Assembly: GCA_008729055.1 (NCBI GenBank)
Contig: SDUX01000008.1
Span: 3,683,756 to 3,747,755 of the forward strand
Source: Pyropia haitanensis
Taxonomy: Eukaryota > Rhodophyta > Bangiophyceae > Bangiales > Bangiaceae
Length of the DNA stretch: 64,000 nt
Reading direction: 5' to 3'
A program made the position numbers and the translations under genes. Below the pieces are notes generated by a model. The model worked only from the letters and a program-made list of their open reading frames with translations. It did not search any database and was not told the DNA's origin. This document shows, piece after piece, positions 34,186 through 47,518 of this stretch. Each line of letters opens with the position of its first letter. Position 1 is the stretch's first letter.

Positions 34186-37100
34186 TCAATAGTGCCGGTG
34201 AAGGGCCTCCCGTTTCAAGCTGAAGTCCGAAAAAGGGTTGTCCTGATCCCCACGGTCGTCCAGTGCTGCGTCATTGTCCCCATCGTCGGCCATGGCCGGC
34301 GCGCCCGTGTCGGCCAGCTCGTCCCGGGCAGCGGGAATGATCGGCGGCACCTCATTGCGGATGAGAGCAAAGTTGACCCCCGTAAACCATCGTGCCGCCT
34401 TGATCTCTGACGCCCCGTTCTCAGCGCCCAGGCGCTTTTCTGGCTCCCGCCGCAGCAGCTTCTTCACCACCGCCTTGCAGTCAGACGAGACGGCCACCGA
34501 GTCGGGCCACTTGAGGGGAGACGACAAGATGTTGGCAAACGTGTCGTCGGCACAGGAGCCCTTGAACGGCGTCGAGCCGGTCAACATCTGTGGTACATAG
34601 ACAGGAGGCAGCGGGGCCGGTCCCGCCGGATGCGCAAACACGGGTGTGTTCAGGGGATGCGACGGCCGCCAAAGGAGTGACAGAATGGAACCACGACAAG
34701 GGAGGACGCGGCCGTTAGCACTTGACCGAAACAGACGCACACGCCAAACACACTCGACACGGTCGTACCATGAGACGCACAAAGGCAAGAGGAGCGTCTC
34801 GGGCCCAATCGTACCTCCCAAATGAGAATACCCAATGTCCACCAGTCCACCGCACTGGTTTGTCCAACGCCGTTGACAACCTCTGCGTAACAAGAACAAG
34901 GTGCGTAACAAGAACAAGGAGCAAAGTGACGAGCCACACGAGCAGTACAAACACGTCAGAAACGTCCAAAAAAAAACAAAGCGCAGCATCCAGAAGCAAT
35001 CCAGTGCTGTCAAAAGCGGAGCCTCGCGCACTCAAGCTGACTTGCTGCCACCACAAAAGGCACGCCAACCAACGCAGCAGAGCGGCAAGCACGAAACTCA
35101 CCTGGGCTGATATACTCCTCCGTTCTGTACCGCAGGAAGCGCATGGAGACACAAAGCAGAGGAGTCATAGACACCAGCACGGCCAGCACCACAAAGAACC
35201 AATTGTTAACACCAGACCACAGAAGGAACCACAACGGTGCCCCGCCGAACAAACAACGGATCCTCGGGCCGAGCGCAACACAGAACACACTCGCACACAA
35301 GCTCCGCTCGACCACACACGTACCCGACAAAAGAGTTGGTCTGGTAGGGCAGGACTGGCTCCGAGTTGACAATGTCCAGGTTCACCAGGCTGGACGAAGA
35401 CGTCCGCGTCTTGTTCAAGGACAGAGACTTTCTAATCTTGTCAGACAGCTTCATTTGTTGTTGGATGATGCGGGGACCCACCGGGTGCGCCTGCTTGCTC
35501 AGATCAAAGTCCGTCACTGCGATGTGGCCATTGGCCCGCATGAGGATGTTCTCAGGTTTCTGTGAAGTGCCAAAGTAGGAGCGCAAAGAACGCAAGAACG
35601 GAGGCGACAGTGCCAAGACAAGCAAAGTTAGAAGCCACACACAGAGCAAGATAGCAGTCGCAGAAATCATCACGTCACCCCTACAGACCGCACCGCACTG
35701 CACCGTGCCGCGCCGTATCACACCGCACCACACCGCACCGCACCGCACCGCACTCCACAGCCACCATGCTGCCAGCACAACCCCACCCCACCCTGTGCAG
35801 CATCCTCCCCACCCACGTACCAAGTCCCTGTAGATGAAGCCCATGTGGTGCAGGTACTCCAGCGCCAGCGTCACCTCCGCAGCGTAAAACCGCGCCGCGT
35901 CCTCCCGCAGCCGCTTGTTAGGCTGCCGCTGCAGCACCTTGAAAAACTCCCCACCCGCCGCATACTCCATGACAAAGCATAGCCGCGACGACGTCTGGAA
36001 GGACGCAAACATCGTGATGATGAACGGGTGGTTGGCGGTCGCCAGGATCTCGCGCTCGGTCAGGACACGCTTCACCTTGTTGCGCGAAATCATCTCCTCC
36101 TTCGTCAGCCTGCGCCCGAGCAGAGCAGCAGAGTATCAGCATGGCACAAGCCATGAGACGCGGCATGCAGTCGACGGTGTGCAAAAGTGCATGACAAGAG
36201 GGGGGGGAAGCAGGAGATGGTGCGACACACGTCAGTAACGATGGAACCCATCCATCAAAATGCAAACACTATGAGCACCCACAAGCTCATAGCGCCATCC
36301 ACCAAACAGCACAGCGTCTCATAACGTACACTCTGTGCGTCAGCCAAAGGGAGTTGCCAGCCCGGGTCAGGCATCCAAAACCCAGTACATACAAGACACA
36401 CAGCAGCACAGACAAAAGATACCGAGTTAGTACGCTCCAATGCAGCACAGTCACCAAGACAGCCAGTACCGCCGAGCATCTCCCCTCGGGAAGCGTCCTC
36501 GCCCGTCGACCAATACCGCCGCAGCTCATCCACCCCCCCCAACACCAGTCACAGGCCACCACCACCCTCCCACCACGTACTTCATTGCGTAGAGCTTGGT
36601 CGTGCCCTTGAGCAGCACCAGGTACACCCGGCCAATCCCTCCCCGCCCAAGCAGCCGCAGGCGCTTAAAGTGGCGCGGCCCCACCTGCGCCTCCTCTACT
36701 GGAAACATCTCCGACGCGGGCAGCGCCGACCGCGCCAGCACCTCCTCCTTCTTCATCTGCGTAAACACCGACGGTTGCCGCAGCAGCGAGTCGCCGCCCG
36801 CCAAGGCCGGGCCCATCGCCGCCGCCGCGGCGGCAGGCCCCATCGACGGTCCAGACCCGACGGGGAGGTGGTGGCTCCCGCCGGCGGCGCCCCAGCTGCT
36901 GCCGCCGCCGCTACCGCCCGGCCCGGTGGACCCAACCCCCGGCGTGCGGGGGCGGTCCCCATCGGGGGGGCGGCCGCCTTCCCGGACGGGCGCCTCCCGG
37001 GTGGGCGTCTCGCGGGCGGGCGCCTCCCGGGCGGGCGTCTCGCGGGGGGCGCCCCCCCCGCCGCCTGTCGGACGCGGCGGCAGCCGTGGCGACAGCCCCG

Positions 37101-37264
37101 CCGCCGCGCTGGACGACGAGGGGAACGTCGGCGGCGACGGGAGCGACGATAGGGAGAGCGGCGCCACCCCCGACGAGCGGCCGCCACTCGTCCCAGACGG
37201 TGGGGGGGACATGCCCGCAGGGGGGGCGCCAAATCCACCCCGCAGTGACCCGTCTGGGTGGCTC

Positions 37265-37311
<47 letters not shown>

Positions 37312-37519
37312 GCCGCCGCCACTGCCGCCGATGCCCCCACTGCTGCTGCTGCCGCGGCTAAAGCGGGCCACCGCGCCGGCCACTACGCCCGGGGAGGCGG
37401 CGGTGCTCCCGCCCGCAACGACGCTCGCCGACTCGTCGGTCGCCCAGCTGCCGCTGGTGCCCGTGCTCCCACGCCCCCCGCCGCCGCCGCCACCCGTGGA
37501 TGACCGGCCGCCGGGGTCC

Positions 37520-37551
<32 letters not shown>

Positions 37552-37746
37552 ACCGGTGGATGACCGGCGACCGGGGTCCCCGCTGCCGCCGCTGCCGCGG
37601 TCGCCGCCGCCACCGCCACCACCGCCGCCACCGCCGCCACCGCTGCCGCTGCCGCTGCCGCCTCCACCGCCAGAGGTGTTGCCCACATCCACGTCAAGCG
37701 ACGCGGGAGCCGGCGGCAACGGCCGCCCGCGGGACGGCCAGGGCAT
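34186..37746 (-). CDS. AGC-VIII-type Ser/Thr protein kinase, copy A
   Basis: Six exons on the minus strand: 36581-37746, 35821-36109, 35324-35559, 35102-35124 (23 nt), 34815-34882, 34186-34587; GT/AG introns of 471, 261, 199, 219 and 227 bases; 727 residues. Residues 1-355 are a Gly/Ser/Pro-rich disordered region. The kinase has glycine loop GRGGIG (367-372), ATP lysine K389 whose codon is split by intron 1, [20 protein letters not shown] (482-489), DFD in place of DFG (502-504), an insertion of about 50 residues in the activation segment, [22 protein letters not shown] and a C-terminal FSDF hydrophobic motif of the type that docks PDK1. DFD plus the insertion are traits of plant AGC-VIII kinases (phototropin, PINOID) and fungal flippase kinases; no LOV domain is visible here. 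Substrate unknown. Confidence 0.9.
35102..35124 (-). other. 23-nt microexon of kinase copy A
   Basis: The bases encoding TEEYISP lie alone between introns, with CAG upstream and GTGAG downstream. Including it restores both frame and the conserved FVGTEEYISPE; skipping it would destroy the activation segment. Confidence 0.88.
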
Positions 37747-39372
37747 GGCGGTGACGCTGCAGGGACCGCGGTGGCCGCGTCGATGGAGGGGCTGGCACGC
37801 GCGCCGGTCGGGAGCGCGGGCACACGGCGGGGGGGGGGAGGGGAGAGGGCCGAGATGCGACGGTGCGTCGGACCCGCGTGCCACCGACCGCCGCTACCAG
37901 CGGGCGCTCCCGCTGTCGGCGCCGCAGCGCGGGGGAGGCACACACCCGCCCACCGTGCGCGGCGACGGGGGGCAGGCACACGCACGGCAGGACCAGAGGG
38001 GGGGCAGCAGGGGTCTCTCCCCCCCAACGGACACGGCGCAGCGCCGTCCGGCGGGCGGGCGGACGGGCGCGCGGGCGACGGTGCCGCGGTGCTCACCACC
38101 GCACACGGCGCGACGGTGCCGCGCAAAGCTCCCGGTGGGTAGGCGCGCGGCGCGCGGAAAACAGCACGCGCGTGGGGGGGGGGGGGATGCCTCGCGGGAA
38201 GGCTTGTCGCGCGCCCAATGCCACCCCGCCGTCTAGGCCGCTGCCACCCAGGCGTCGGGTGGCGGCGGTGCCACTGACCTACACCCTGCGCGCAGCTGGT
38301 TGGGTCTCTCTCGGCACTGCGGAAACCGCGCCACCCAAGAAAGCAACACGGCTGGACCAGCTCCTGGCATTACACGACCGGGAATGCCACTGGCCCTTGA
38401 ACAAGTCATCCCATATCAACTATTTTCTTCACAGAGTACTTTTTGTGTAGAAGTACATGACTCTGTTCGTGCATTGCCTCTCCATTGGACAACACTTGAC
38501 CTGAGCGTGGTAGTGGAGACCAACAACCGGTTCCCTGCATGTATTGTTACCATCACGACGTTTTAGTGCGCGCTGTCTCCTACGCCCCTTTGGATGGACC
38601 CTGATCGTCGGTCGCTTGGCCCCGCCCTTCCCACACCAAGGCGCATTGGAGACATGGGCCGCCCCGACGTCACCCACCAGGACCAGGAGAGCCAACTGGC
38701 CCCCCAGGTGGACGTCGGGGCGCCACGGCCAGACATTGAGACAAAAAAGGAGGCCGAGAAGAGGAAGTGTACCGACAGCTGCCGAAGGCGTTCTCGACCT
38801 CTCGACCATGGTCATGCAGCGTGGCCGCCCCACCCCGCTGCGCAGGCCCAGTCCGTCGTCGCTCCTTATCGTGCCACCCCGTGCCCCCCTTGCGCGACAG
38901 CAGCACCGATGGCGCAGCCGACCATAAGCTTGTGGATGCCTCCAGGATGGGCCCCTACTTTGGCGTGCGAGACAGGCTCGCGCGGAAGGCTCGCCATGTG
39001 GTGGTGGCTGGCTCGGGCGGATCAAACAAAAGACCCCAGAGGGGTCGACGGTGACGGGTTTTACTCCATCCCGCTCTCAAACAAACACACAAAAACAGAG
39101 AAACGAACGCAGACGACCCTGGGCACCACAAACTCGGTCCAACAGCGCAGCGTACAAGCTGCGGTGGTGCTCGCAAATCCACGTCAAAGTTAGCGCCGCT
39201 GCCTCTCCCCCCCCCGCTCCCCCTCCTCACCGAGGTCCGGGCGGTCCCTGGTCTCCTCCGCTTCCCCTTTCCCGGTCAACCGCACACCGTGCACGCCACA
39301 CCACAACCTTGGGTGGTACGTCACCGGCCGCACCGACGAGGGGCAGTCGAGGGTCTCTTTCCCCTGCGGGGA
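37747..39372. other. Upstream region of kinase copy A
   Basis: Highly GC-rich to about 38,240, then ordinary composition. It contains the kinase promoter presumably, and the 3-prime flank of the next minus-strand gene. ORFs here (such as 38429-39025 minus) lack motifs. Confidence 0.5.
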
Positions 39373-40440
39373 TCAGATGCCCAAGATGATCCGCAGGTAT
39401 TCCACCTCGCTCATCCCCGGCGGCTTGGACACACACGCCCCGACCAGCCGCGCCTCCTCATTGTACGGCGGCAGGACGCCCATGGCGACCGGCCCGCCCG
39501 CACCGGCCGCCACCGGCGGCGGCGGCGGCTGCCAAATCGACGCAGGGTTCATCCACGCCGGGTAGGGTGAGTCCAGGGGGTGGCCCGCCCCCGCCCCCAC
39601 AACAGCGTTCGCCGGCCCCGCCCCCGCGGGCGCGTTCGCCGCCCCCGCGTCCGCCTCTGCCTCCGGCAACGGCGGGGACCCCCAGCCGTCGTCTGAGCCG
39701 TCTTCGCTCTTGCGCGTCGTCCAGGAGCAGTTCTCTGGGATCCCTGCGGGCGTCGGCGACTGCTCCGCACCTGCGGGAGCATCCGTCGACATCAACCACT
39801 CCCAGGGCCACGCGAGTGAGGCGGGCGCCTCCTCGGCGGCCGCCTCCGCCTCCGCCCCCTCCGGGGTCTCCGCCTTGGCCGCCATCGCAGCATTGATCTT
39901 CGCCTGCAGCGAGCTTTCAGTCCGCAGCAACTCGTCAGGCGCCGCCAGGCACACAATCGAGTCACGCGCCGCCGATCCGCCGTCGGCGGGCGCCGCCCCA
40001 GCGACATTGTCGTCATCCGCGGCGGGCGGCGGAGCCGAGGCCGCCGCGAGCCCCGCATCGGTGGCGGGTGACGGGCGAGTGGCGCCGTCAGCCGTCGTCC
40101 CGGCGGGCATAACCGGCCCAAACATCTCGTCCATAGCGGCCTCGCGCCAGTCGTCACCGGACATCGCCAAGGTGTTGTCGACCGGCGCGGCGTCGACACC
40201 CCAGTCGGGCGGGGACGCGGACGGCGGCGACGCCGCGGCGGCCGCTGGACGGGCGCCGCCCTTGCCGTTGCGACGGCCGCTGCCGATGGGCGGATGGCGG
40301 CCGGCACGGGCCTTCATGGCCTCGGTGAGCGGGGGATCAGGGTGGCTCGCCGCCGCTTGATCGTTGTTGGCCTTGGGCGCAGCACCTTTCGGGGCGCTGT
40401 CGAGCGCCGCTGCCGGCAGGGAGGTGCCAAAGGGCGCCAT
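39373..40440 (-). CDS. Hypothetical disordered protein
   Basis: 355-residue single-exon ORF of Ala/Pro/Gly/Asp-rich composition that I do not recognise. It is more balanced than the shadow ORFs of this genome: it has repeated Trp-containing short motifs (DWREAAMDEMFGP near 96-108, PWEWLMS near 213, NCSWTTRKSEDGSDDGWG near 238-255, PAWMNPASIW near 295) and a structured-looking end, GMSEVEYLRIILGI. Such isolated Trp motifs in a disordered chain suggest short linear binding motifs, perhaps in a nuclear or RNA-related protein, but this is only a guess. No signal peptide or membrane segment. It lies between the two kinase paralogs on the same strand. Confidence 0.6.
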   Translation of the reverse strand: MAPFGTSLPAAALDSAPKGAAPKANNDQAAASHPDPPLTEAMKARAGRHPPIGSGRRNGKGGARPAAAAASPPSASPPDWGVDAAPVDNTLAMSGDDWREAAMDEMFGPVMPAGTTADGATRPSPATDAGLAAASAPPPAADDDNVAGAAPADGGSAARDSIVCLAAPDELLRTESSLQAKINAAMAAKAETPEGAEAEAAAEEAPASLAWPWEWLMSTDAPAGAEQSPTPAGIPENCSWTTRKSEDGSDDGWGSPPLPEAEADAGAANAPAGAGPANAVVGAGAGHPLDSPYPAWMNPASIWQPPPPPVAAGAGGPVAMGVLPPYNEEARLVGACVSKPPGMSEVEYLRIILGI

Positions 40441-43400
40441 TCTTGACTTGTGGGTGCGTCGGCCCCCTCAAGAGGAGACGGGGCAGTCTTGGTAGTGAGG
40501 GGCTGTGGAGGCAGAAGGCGACAGGGAAAGGGGAAGACAAGAGGAACAGGTGGGGGAAAGGGCCGCCGGCGGCCCTGGGTGAGGCAGGAGGGTGGAGGTT
40601 GGGGTGGATCCGCCCCAGGGGGGCAGTGGTGTTTGAGCGTGAGAACAAAGCAGTGATGGGGGAGGTGGTACCGAGGAGGAAGTGACCAAACCACGCGGAG
40701 GCGACGCAGGGGGTGTTTAAGTAGCCGCCGGCAGCCGGGGGCAGGCGGCCGCCGCCGCCGGTCGGCGTGCGGTCGCCGTCGGCCGTCACGGAGCTGCGCG
40801 GCGTGGCGGGGCCCTCTCCAGCGCTGGAGGAGGGGGTTCGGGTCCCAGCTGCCCTCCCGTCCTCAGAGCAGCGTTCTCCCATGCTTCCTTGGCTTCCCAG
40901 TGACCTCCCGCCTGCAGACACTGCCCTCAAACAGCCCACGGGCGGGGGTGGCGGGGTGGGTGGCGGCGGCGGGGTTCTCGAAGCGCGCTTCCTCCGCCTT
41001 GCGCCTCACGTTCTCCCTCCCGTTCTCCCTCGCGGATCTCCGCTCCCCCTGTGCTCAGCGCAGGTGGCCGAGACACAAAACGTCGCCGCCCCCCTCCTAC
41101 CATCCCGGCGCACTTGCATACGGCGTGCAAAGGTGTGGGAAACAGCCGCGTGCGAGACACTCGTTGGGTGGGCCGCTCCTACGAGATCAGCCCACTGTGA
41201 GGAAGCTGCGGGGAACACGGGGGCCTTCCAGAAGCTCATATGCAGGCAACCACAGCGGCGGCCACGGGAGGATGCGCAACTGTCCCGCATAGCGGAGCTG
41301 CCGAGGTGCAGCTCAGGTGGCTGGCAACGACCCCCGTCCGAGTGGCGCTCTGCGCGCAAACCGATCTCGTCGCAGAGGGGGGGGGCGGCGTGAGGGGCAC
41401 AGGGGGAGGGGCTCCTGTGCGGCGCAGGCCGCGCGCAGTCGGCGGCCTATGCCGGCCAATGTGGCCAAAAGCTAGTCTGAGACTGGGAGGATAGGCAGTA
41501 GTCCTCTGTGGTAAGGCTCGGGTGGTCTCTGAGTGCGACCGCCGCTGTCGTCCGCACAGGCCCATGGGCAATGGGTGTCGGCCGAGCTGTGCGGCGTGCT
41601 GGCGCGAGGGTTCGGGCGAAGAGAAATCGCCAGATTCCTGTGCGGGTGGCCCAGCGTGACGCAGGCGGCAGCCCAAGCGTCGGCGCGCACATCCCCCCGC
41701 CATGCGCGGCCGCGCCACAAGTGGTCCGACACTCTCCAGACCAGAGGCGGGCAAACGAGCGCGATCCACCACACAGGAGGGGGGGGGGGACAGGCGTACC
41801 CCGTAGGCGCCACCATGTGGCGGAGGGGCGGCGACCAGGCCCCCCCTCCCTACCACCAGTTGTCCCCTCTTCTACGTATCCCTCCCCAATCTCGTCCTAA
41901 GAGAGAGGCGCGGTTTGGCTTCGTGGAACAGCGTGACGTGAAGCGTACACCACCTCTCCGTAGGACGGGGCGCGGAAGGGGGCGGTTGCGGCGCCCGTTG
42001 CGGTCCGAACGGGTTGGTCCGGTAGCGGGCGGGCGCGGCGGCGCGCTAGCTAGCGATCGCGAATTTATGTTTAGAATTATTTGAATTTATTCGCGGATTC
42101 GGCTTGGCGACCCCTCCCCTGCATGCGCGACGTTCGCCAGGTGAATAGGCCCGCTACAACGCCCAGGGAGGGTCCCGATGTTCCTGAAGGGAGGCGACGA
42201 CACAGCATAGAACAAAGAATAGAATAATGAAAAAGACAGGACGCGAAAAGTAGTGCAGAAGGCATCTTGCGTCTTGGGTGGTCGCCGCGTCGCCGCCCCG
42301 CCCCCCCTCCGTCTCCCACAGGTCTTTGCCGCCCCCTAGCAGCACAGGTAGTGTCTCTCGCACCCGCCCCACTGTGTGGGCGCCACCTGTGGCAGTAGCG
42401 GTCGTTGCGAGGTCAGTCAAGCCAGCTGGGCGCCCCCAGGGTCGGACGCGCCGGGCGCGCTCCGCGCGGCGCATGGGCAGGACCTGCGGCGCACAGGTGA
42501 GGGGAGTGGAAAGCCTCCTGGAGTGTCTAGCCCTGGTCGACCAGCCAGCTGGCCAGACGACTGTCCTGCAAGCGACGGGCAGGGCGGGTGGCGGATGGCG
42601 TGCGTGCTAGGCACGTGGCACAAGATGGACGGGGAAGCGCGGACCACACACGCCCGCACATGACAGGCCCGCCTGTGCTGAGAGCGGCCATGGCCCTGTC
42701 GACGTGGTCAGAGTTTCACAGACAGTGTACCAGGCCTTGCGCCGCTGCTGGGTCGGCTGCTCCTCGTCACACGCCGAGCCCGCAGGCAGCGGCGTGTGGC
42801 TGTCGACACTCGCAGGCAGGAGAGGGGAACGGGTCGAGTCCCTAGTGGCGCCAGATGGCAGGGGCTACGCGGCGGCCCTGCCAGTGTCTGCGTACTGGCA
42901 ACAACGAGCAGTGGTAGGGAACGCCTTCTGCGCACGCCTTGTGCTGTCGTTTTGTGCGGTCGGCTCACGATGCCTTCCACCGCACAGCCCCCCTGCCCTG
43001 CTGTGCATGCCGCCCACCGTGGCCAGTAGCGGTCCTGCAGCGGTCCGCCGGACCCGATGGGTGCCGCCAGGGTGGACCGCCCGCCGCAGCACGCGGAAAA
43101 CAGGGGCGCGGGGGCAGGCGCGGCGCCTTGGTGGACGACCACGATTGGCCGGGCGACTGGTTGACCAGCCTGGAGGGGACGTGTGTGATGGGGTGGTGCC
43201 GGGTGGCTCGTAGGGCATAAGGCACGAGTATGAGACAGAGTGGCGGGCCACTGATGAGCCCACCGCCCCGACAGGGTCATGGCTGGCCTGAGCGGCGACG
43301 GACATGTCGGCGTGGCAGTTCCAGACGCCGCCTGTGGTGGGTGCCGTCAATTGCTACTGGTGGCGCGTGACGCCGCAGGCATGGACCGCCAGGCAGTCGA

Positions 43401-44178
43401 CATGGGCCGGCGGAGGGGCTGATCGGATCACTGGCGGGACCCAAGCGGAGGGGCTGATCGGGTCACTGGCGGGAGCCAAGCGGCGGGGGTCCGTGGAGAC
43501 CCCGCCTGTGCCTCCCTGCTTGTGGCGCGCCGGGACAGCGCCGATAGTTGTAGCCGCCGTGTGCGTCAAGGAGCTGCTTCGAGCGATCGGCCAGCTGTGG
43601 CACGCTATGAACTCGTGGCTTGCCATCACTTAACCTATTTGCGCCCCAATATTTCTATCAGCGCGAGGTACATAGGTAGAGGCAACACTGCCCACTGTCT
43701 GGCTGCAAACGGAGTGCGCTACGACCGTGTTGGATGCACGCCAAGCGGTTGGTGTGTCTCCGTACATACGCGCATGCGTGAGCTCGTAAACGAACACGCT
43801 CTTGTACCGTACCGACACCTGTGCTCGCCGGTGTCAACACCAGTGCCTGGCCCGGGGTCGACGGGGCTGCTCCAGCAGGTGCCGCCAACGTGGGGGGTAC
43901 ACACTTCCTGCAGCCTATGAACCGCTTGGACATCCGCTGCCCACGCCGTACGCTCGAGAGACCGACCGACAGAAGCCAACGTGCGAGAGTGCACACCTGC
44001 CGCATGCGCACCACTGAGGTCCAGCGAGGGCCTCTGTTCGTATAAGACACGGAACCCAAAGGCTGGCAAAGAAGCATACAAACATACAAAAAGAAACATA
44101 CCCTCGAAAGAGTGACCTGTGCAGCTGCGCCTGGGTCCCTCCCTCCCCCATCACACACACGCACACCACGTCCCTCCC
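40441..44178. other. 3.7 kb without a recognised gene
   Basis: Ordinary GC-rich sequence with short ORFs on both strands and no family motif. An AT-rich point occurs at 42,055-42,090. A 35-bp direct repeat (GGAGGGGCTGATCGG at 43412 and 43447) is present. No tRNA-like element was seen. Confidence 0.5.
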
Positions 44179-47100
44179 TCAATAGTGCCGGTGAAGGGCC
44201 TCCCGTTTCAAGCTGAAGTCCGAAAAAGGGTTGTCCTGGTCCCCACGATCATCCAGCGCCGCGTCATTGTCCCCATCGTCGGCCATGGCCGGCGCGCCCG
44301 TGTCGGCCAGCTCGTCCCGTGCAGGTGGGATGATGGGTGGCACCTCGTTGCGGATGAGAGCAAAGTTGACCCCCGTAAACCACCGCGCCGCCTTGATCTC
44401 TGACGCCCCGTTCTCGGCGCCCAAGCGCTTTTCTGGCTCCCGTCGCAGCAGCTTCTTCACCACAGACTTGCAGTCGGATGATACGGGCACCGACTCGGGC
44501 CACTTGAGGGGAGACGACAAGATGTTGGCAAACGTGTCGTCCGCACAGGAGCCCTTAAACGGCGTCGAACCAGTCAGCATCTGCGATGTAAAGTGTAGAG
44601 GGCAGCGCGTCGCGTCCGTTGGACATCGCCAGAGATGATGGGGAGCAAAGAGAGGGAAAAAAACGACAGGACACACAATTCAAGCCGTGAGTGACTGATC
44701 AGTACGCACCAGGTTCCATCATGACAATCTCGAGGCTGACGCAAGCAACAACAAGAAGCGGACCTCCCGAACCCGTAACGTACCTCCCAAATGAGAATCC
44801 CCAGTGTCCACCAGTCCACCGCGCTCGTTTGCCCGACGCCGTTGACAACCTCTGTACGACACAAACACCACAGGCGCCAAGGAGACGGCCAATGACGGGG
44901 CACCCGTGACACACACAAGTCAGCAAGCTGCCCATCCGAAAGAGTATAGCACCCATTCGCACATCGCAGAAAGCACCCAACCCGATGCACACTGCCTGCG
45001 CCCGATTCTCGCCATGAAGCACAGGGAAATGCCAAGCAGCACAAGAAACCAGGCACGTACCAGGACTAATGTACTCTTCCGTCCTGTGTCAACCACGTGC
45101 AACCACAAAAGAACAGCCCAGGCAGGCGTGCACAGTAACATTCGTCCCAACACACAGCGATGAGACCGTTAGATGCTGTAGAAATACATACCCGGGCATG
45201 CACGCACGCCCACCCTCAACTCACTCCTGACCGTTGCTTCAGTGCAGTGCGACCTGTGCGTTCCTACCGCTTGCCCGACGTACCCGACAAAAGAGTTGGT
45301 CTGGTAGGGCAGGACTGGCTCCGAGTTGACAATGTCCAGGTTCACCAGGTTGGACGATGAGCCACGCGACTTGGACAGTGACAATGACCGCTTGATCTTG
45401 TCCGACAGCCGCATTTGTTGTTGGATGATGCGGGGGCCGACGGGGTGCGCCTGCTTGCTCAGGTCAAAGTCTCCTACCGCAATGTGGCCATTGGCCCGCA
45501 TGAGGATGTTCTCAGGTTTCTGTGAAGTGCCAAAGTAGGAGCGCAAAGAACGCAAGAACGGAGGCGACAGTGCCAAGACAAGCAAAGTTAGAAGCCACCC
45601 ACAGAGCAAGATAGCAGTCGCAGAAATCATCACGTCACCCCTACAGACCGCACCGCACTGCACCGTGCCGCGCCGTACCACACCGCACCACACCGCACCG
45701 CACCGCACTCCACAGCCACCATGCTGCCAGCACAACCCCACCCCACCCTGTGCAGCATCCTCCCCACCCACGTACCAAGTCCCTGTAGATGAAGCCCATG
45801 TGGTGCAGGTACTCCAGCGCCAGCGTCACCTCCGCAGCGTAAAACCGCGCCGCGTCCTCCCGCAGCCGCTTGTTAGGCTGCCGCTGCAGCACCTTGAAAA
45901 ACTCCCCACCCGCCGCATACTCCATGACAAAGCATAGCCGCGACGACGTCTGGAAGGACGCAAACATCGTGATGATGAACGGGTGGTTGGCGGTCGCCAG
46001 GATCTCGCGCTCGGTCAGGACACGCTTCACCTTGTTGCGCGAAATCATCTCCTCCTTCGTCAGCCTGCGCCCGAGCAGAGCAGCAGAGTATCAGCATGGC
46101 ACAAGCCATGAGACGCGGCATGCAGTCGACGGTGTGCAAAAGTGCATGACAAGAGGGGGGAGAAGCAGGAGATGGTGCGACACACGTCAGTAACGATGAA
46201 ACCCATCCATCAAAATGCAAACACTATGAGCACCCACAAGCTCATAGCGCCATCCACCAAACAGCACAGCGTCTCATAACGTACACTCTGTGCGTCAGCC
46301 AAAGGGAGTTGCCAGCCCGGGTCAGGCATCCAAAAGCCAGTACATACAAGACACACAGCAGCACAGACAAAAGATACCGAGTTAGTACGCTCCAATGCAG
46401 CACAGTCACCAAGACTGCCAGTACCACCGAGCATCTCCCCTCGGGAAGCGTCCTCGCCCGTCGACCAATACCGCCACAGCTCATCCACCCCCCCCAACAC
46501 CAGTCACAGGCCACCACCACCCTCCCACCACGTACTTCATTGCGTAGAGCTTGGTCGTGCCCTTGAGCAGCACCAGGTACACCCGGCCAATCCCTCCCCG
46601 CCCAAGCAGCCGCAGGCGCGTAAAGTGCCGGGGCCCCACCTGCGCCTCCTCCACCGGAAACATCTCTGACGCGGGCATCGCCGACCGCGCCAGCACCTCC
46701 TCCTTCTTCATCTGCGTAAACACCGACGGCTGCCGAAGGAGGGCGTCCGACCCAGGAGGGGGCGCCGACTGCGGGGTTGGGCCAAAGCCCGCGCCGCCGC
46801 CAATGCCGGGGCCCAGCAGGCCCCCGCTGCCATTGCTCACCCCCGCGTGCAGCGAGGAGGAGCTCGACAGGGGTGTGCGTGGGCGGTCGCGCTCCCGGTC
46901 GCGCTCCCGGTCGCGCTCGCCCGCACTGCCGCCGCTGCCCCGGTTGGCGCCGCGTGGGGAGGCCGCCGACTGCACTGGCGGCGGCGACAGCGGCGGCATT
47001 GGCAGCGCCGGCAGCACGGGCGGCCCGCGCATGCTGCTGCCGCCGCCGGTGCTACCCTCCCCACCTCCCCGGCCGCCGTCGTCACGGTCGCTGCCGAGCT

Positions 47101-47485
47101 CCCCCCAGCCCGCGCTGGTGGTGCCCGGGAAGCTCCCACCGCCGCCAATAAACCGCGACGCCGCCGCGGCGGACTTGCCCGCACTCCCGCTGCCGCGACG
47201 CCGCGGGCTGGCCGGGCCGCTGCCGCCGCCGGCCCCACCGCTGCCGCCGCCGGCCCCACCGCTGCCGCCGCCGCTGCCGCCGCTGCCGGCCCGGCTGTAG
47301 TGGCCGAGGCCGCTGCCAACCGACCCAAACACGCTGCCGCCCCTACCGTCGCGCGCCAATGGTACCGTACCCAGCGACTCGGCGTCAGACGCCCAATTGG
47401 CGGCCGATACCGCGGCGGGCGACGCGGATGCAGAGAGCGGGGAGCGCGCCGAGCCCACCCGACGGAGGGTGTTGCCCACACCGGA

Positions 47486-47518
<33 letters not shown>

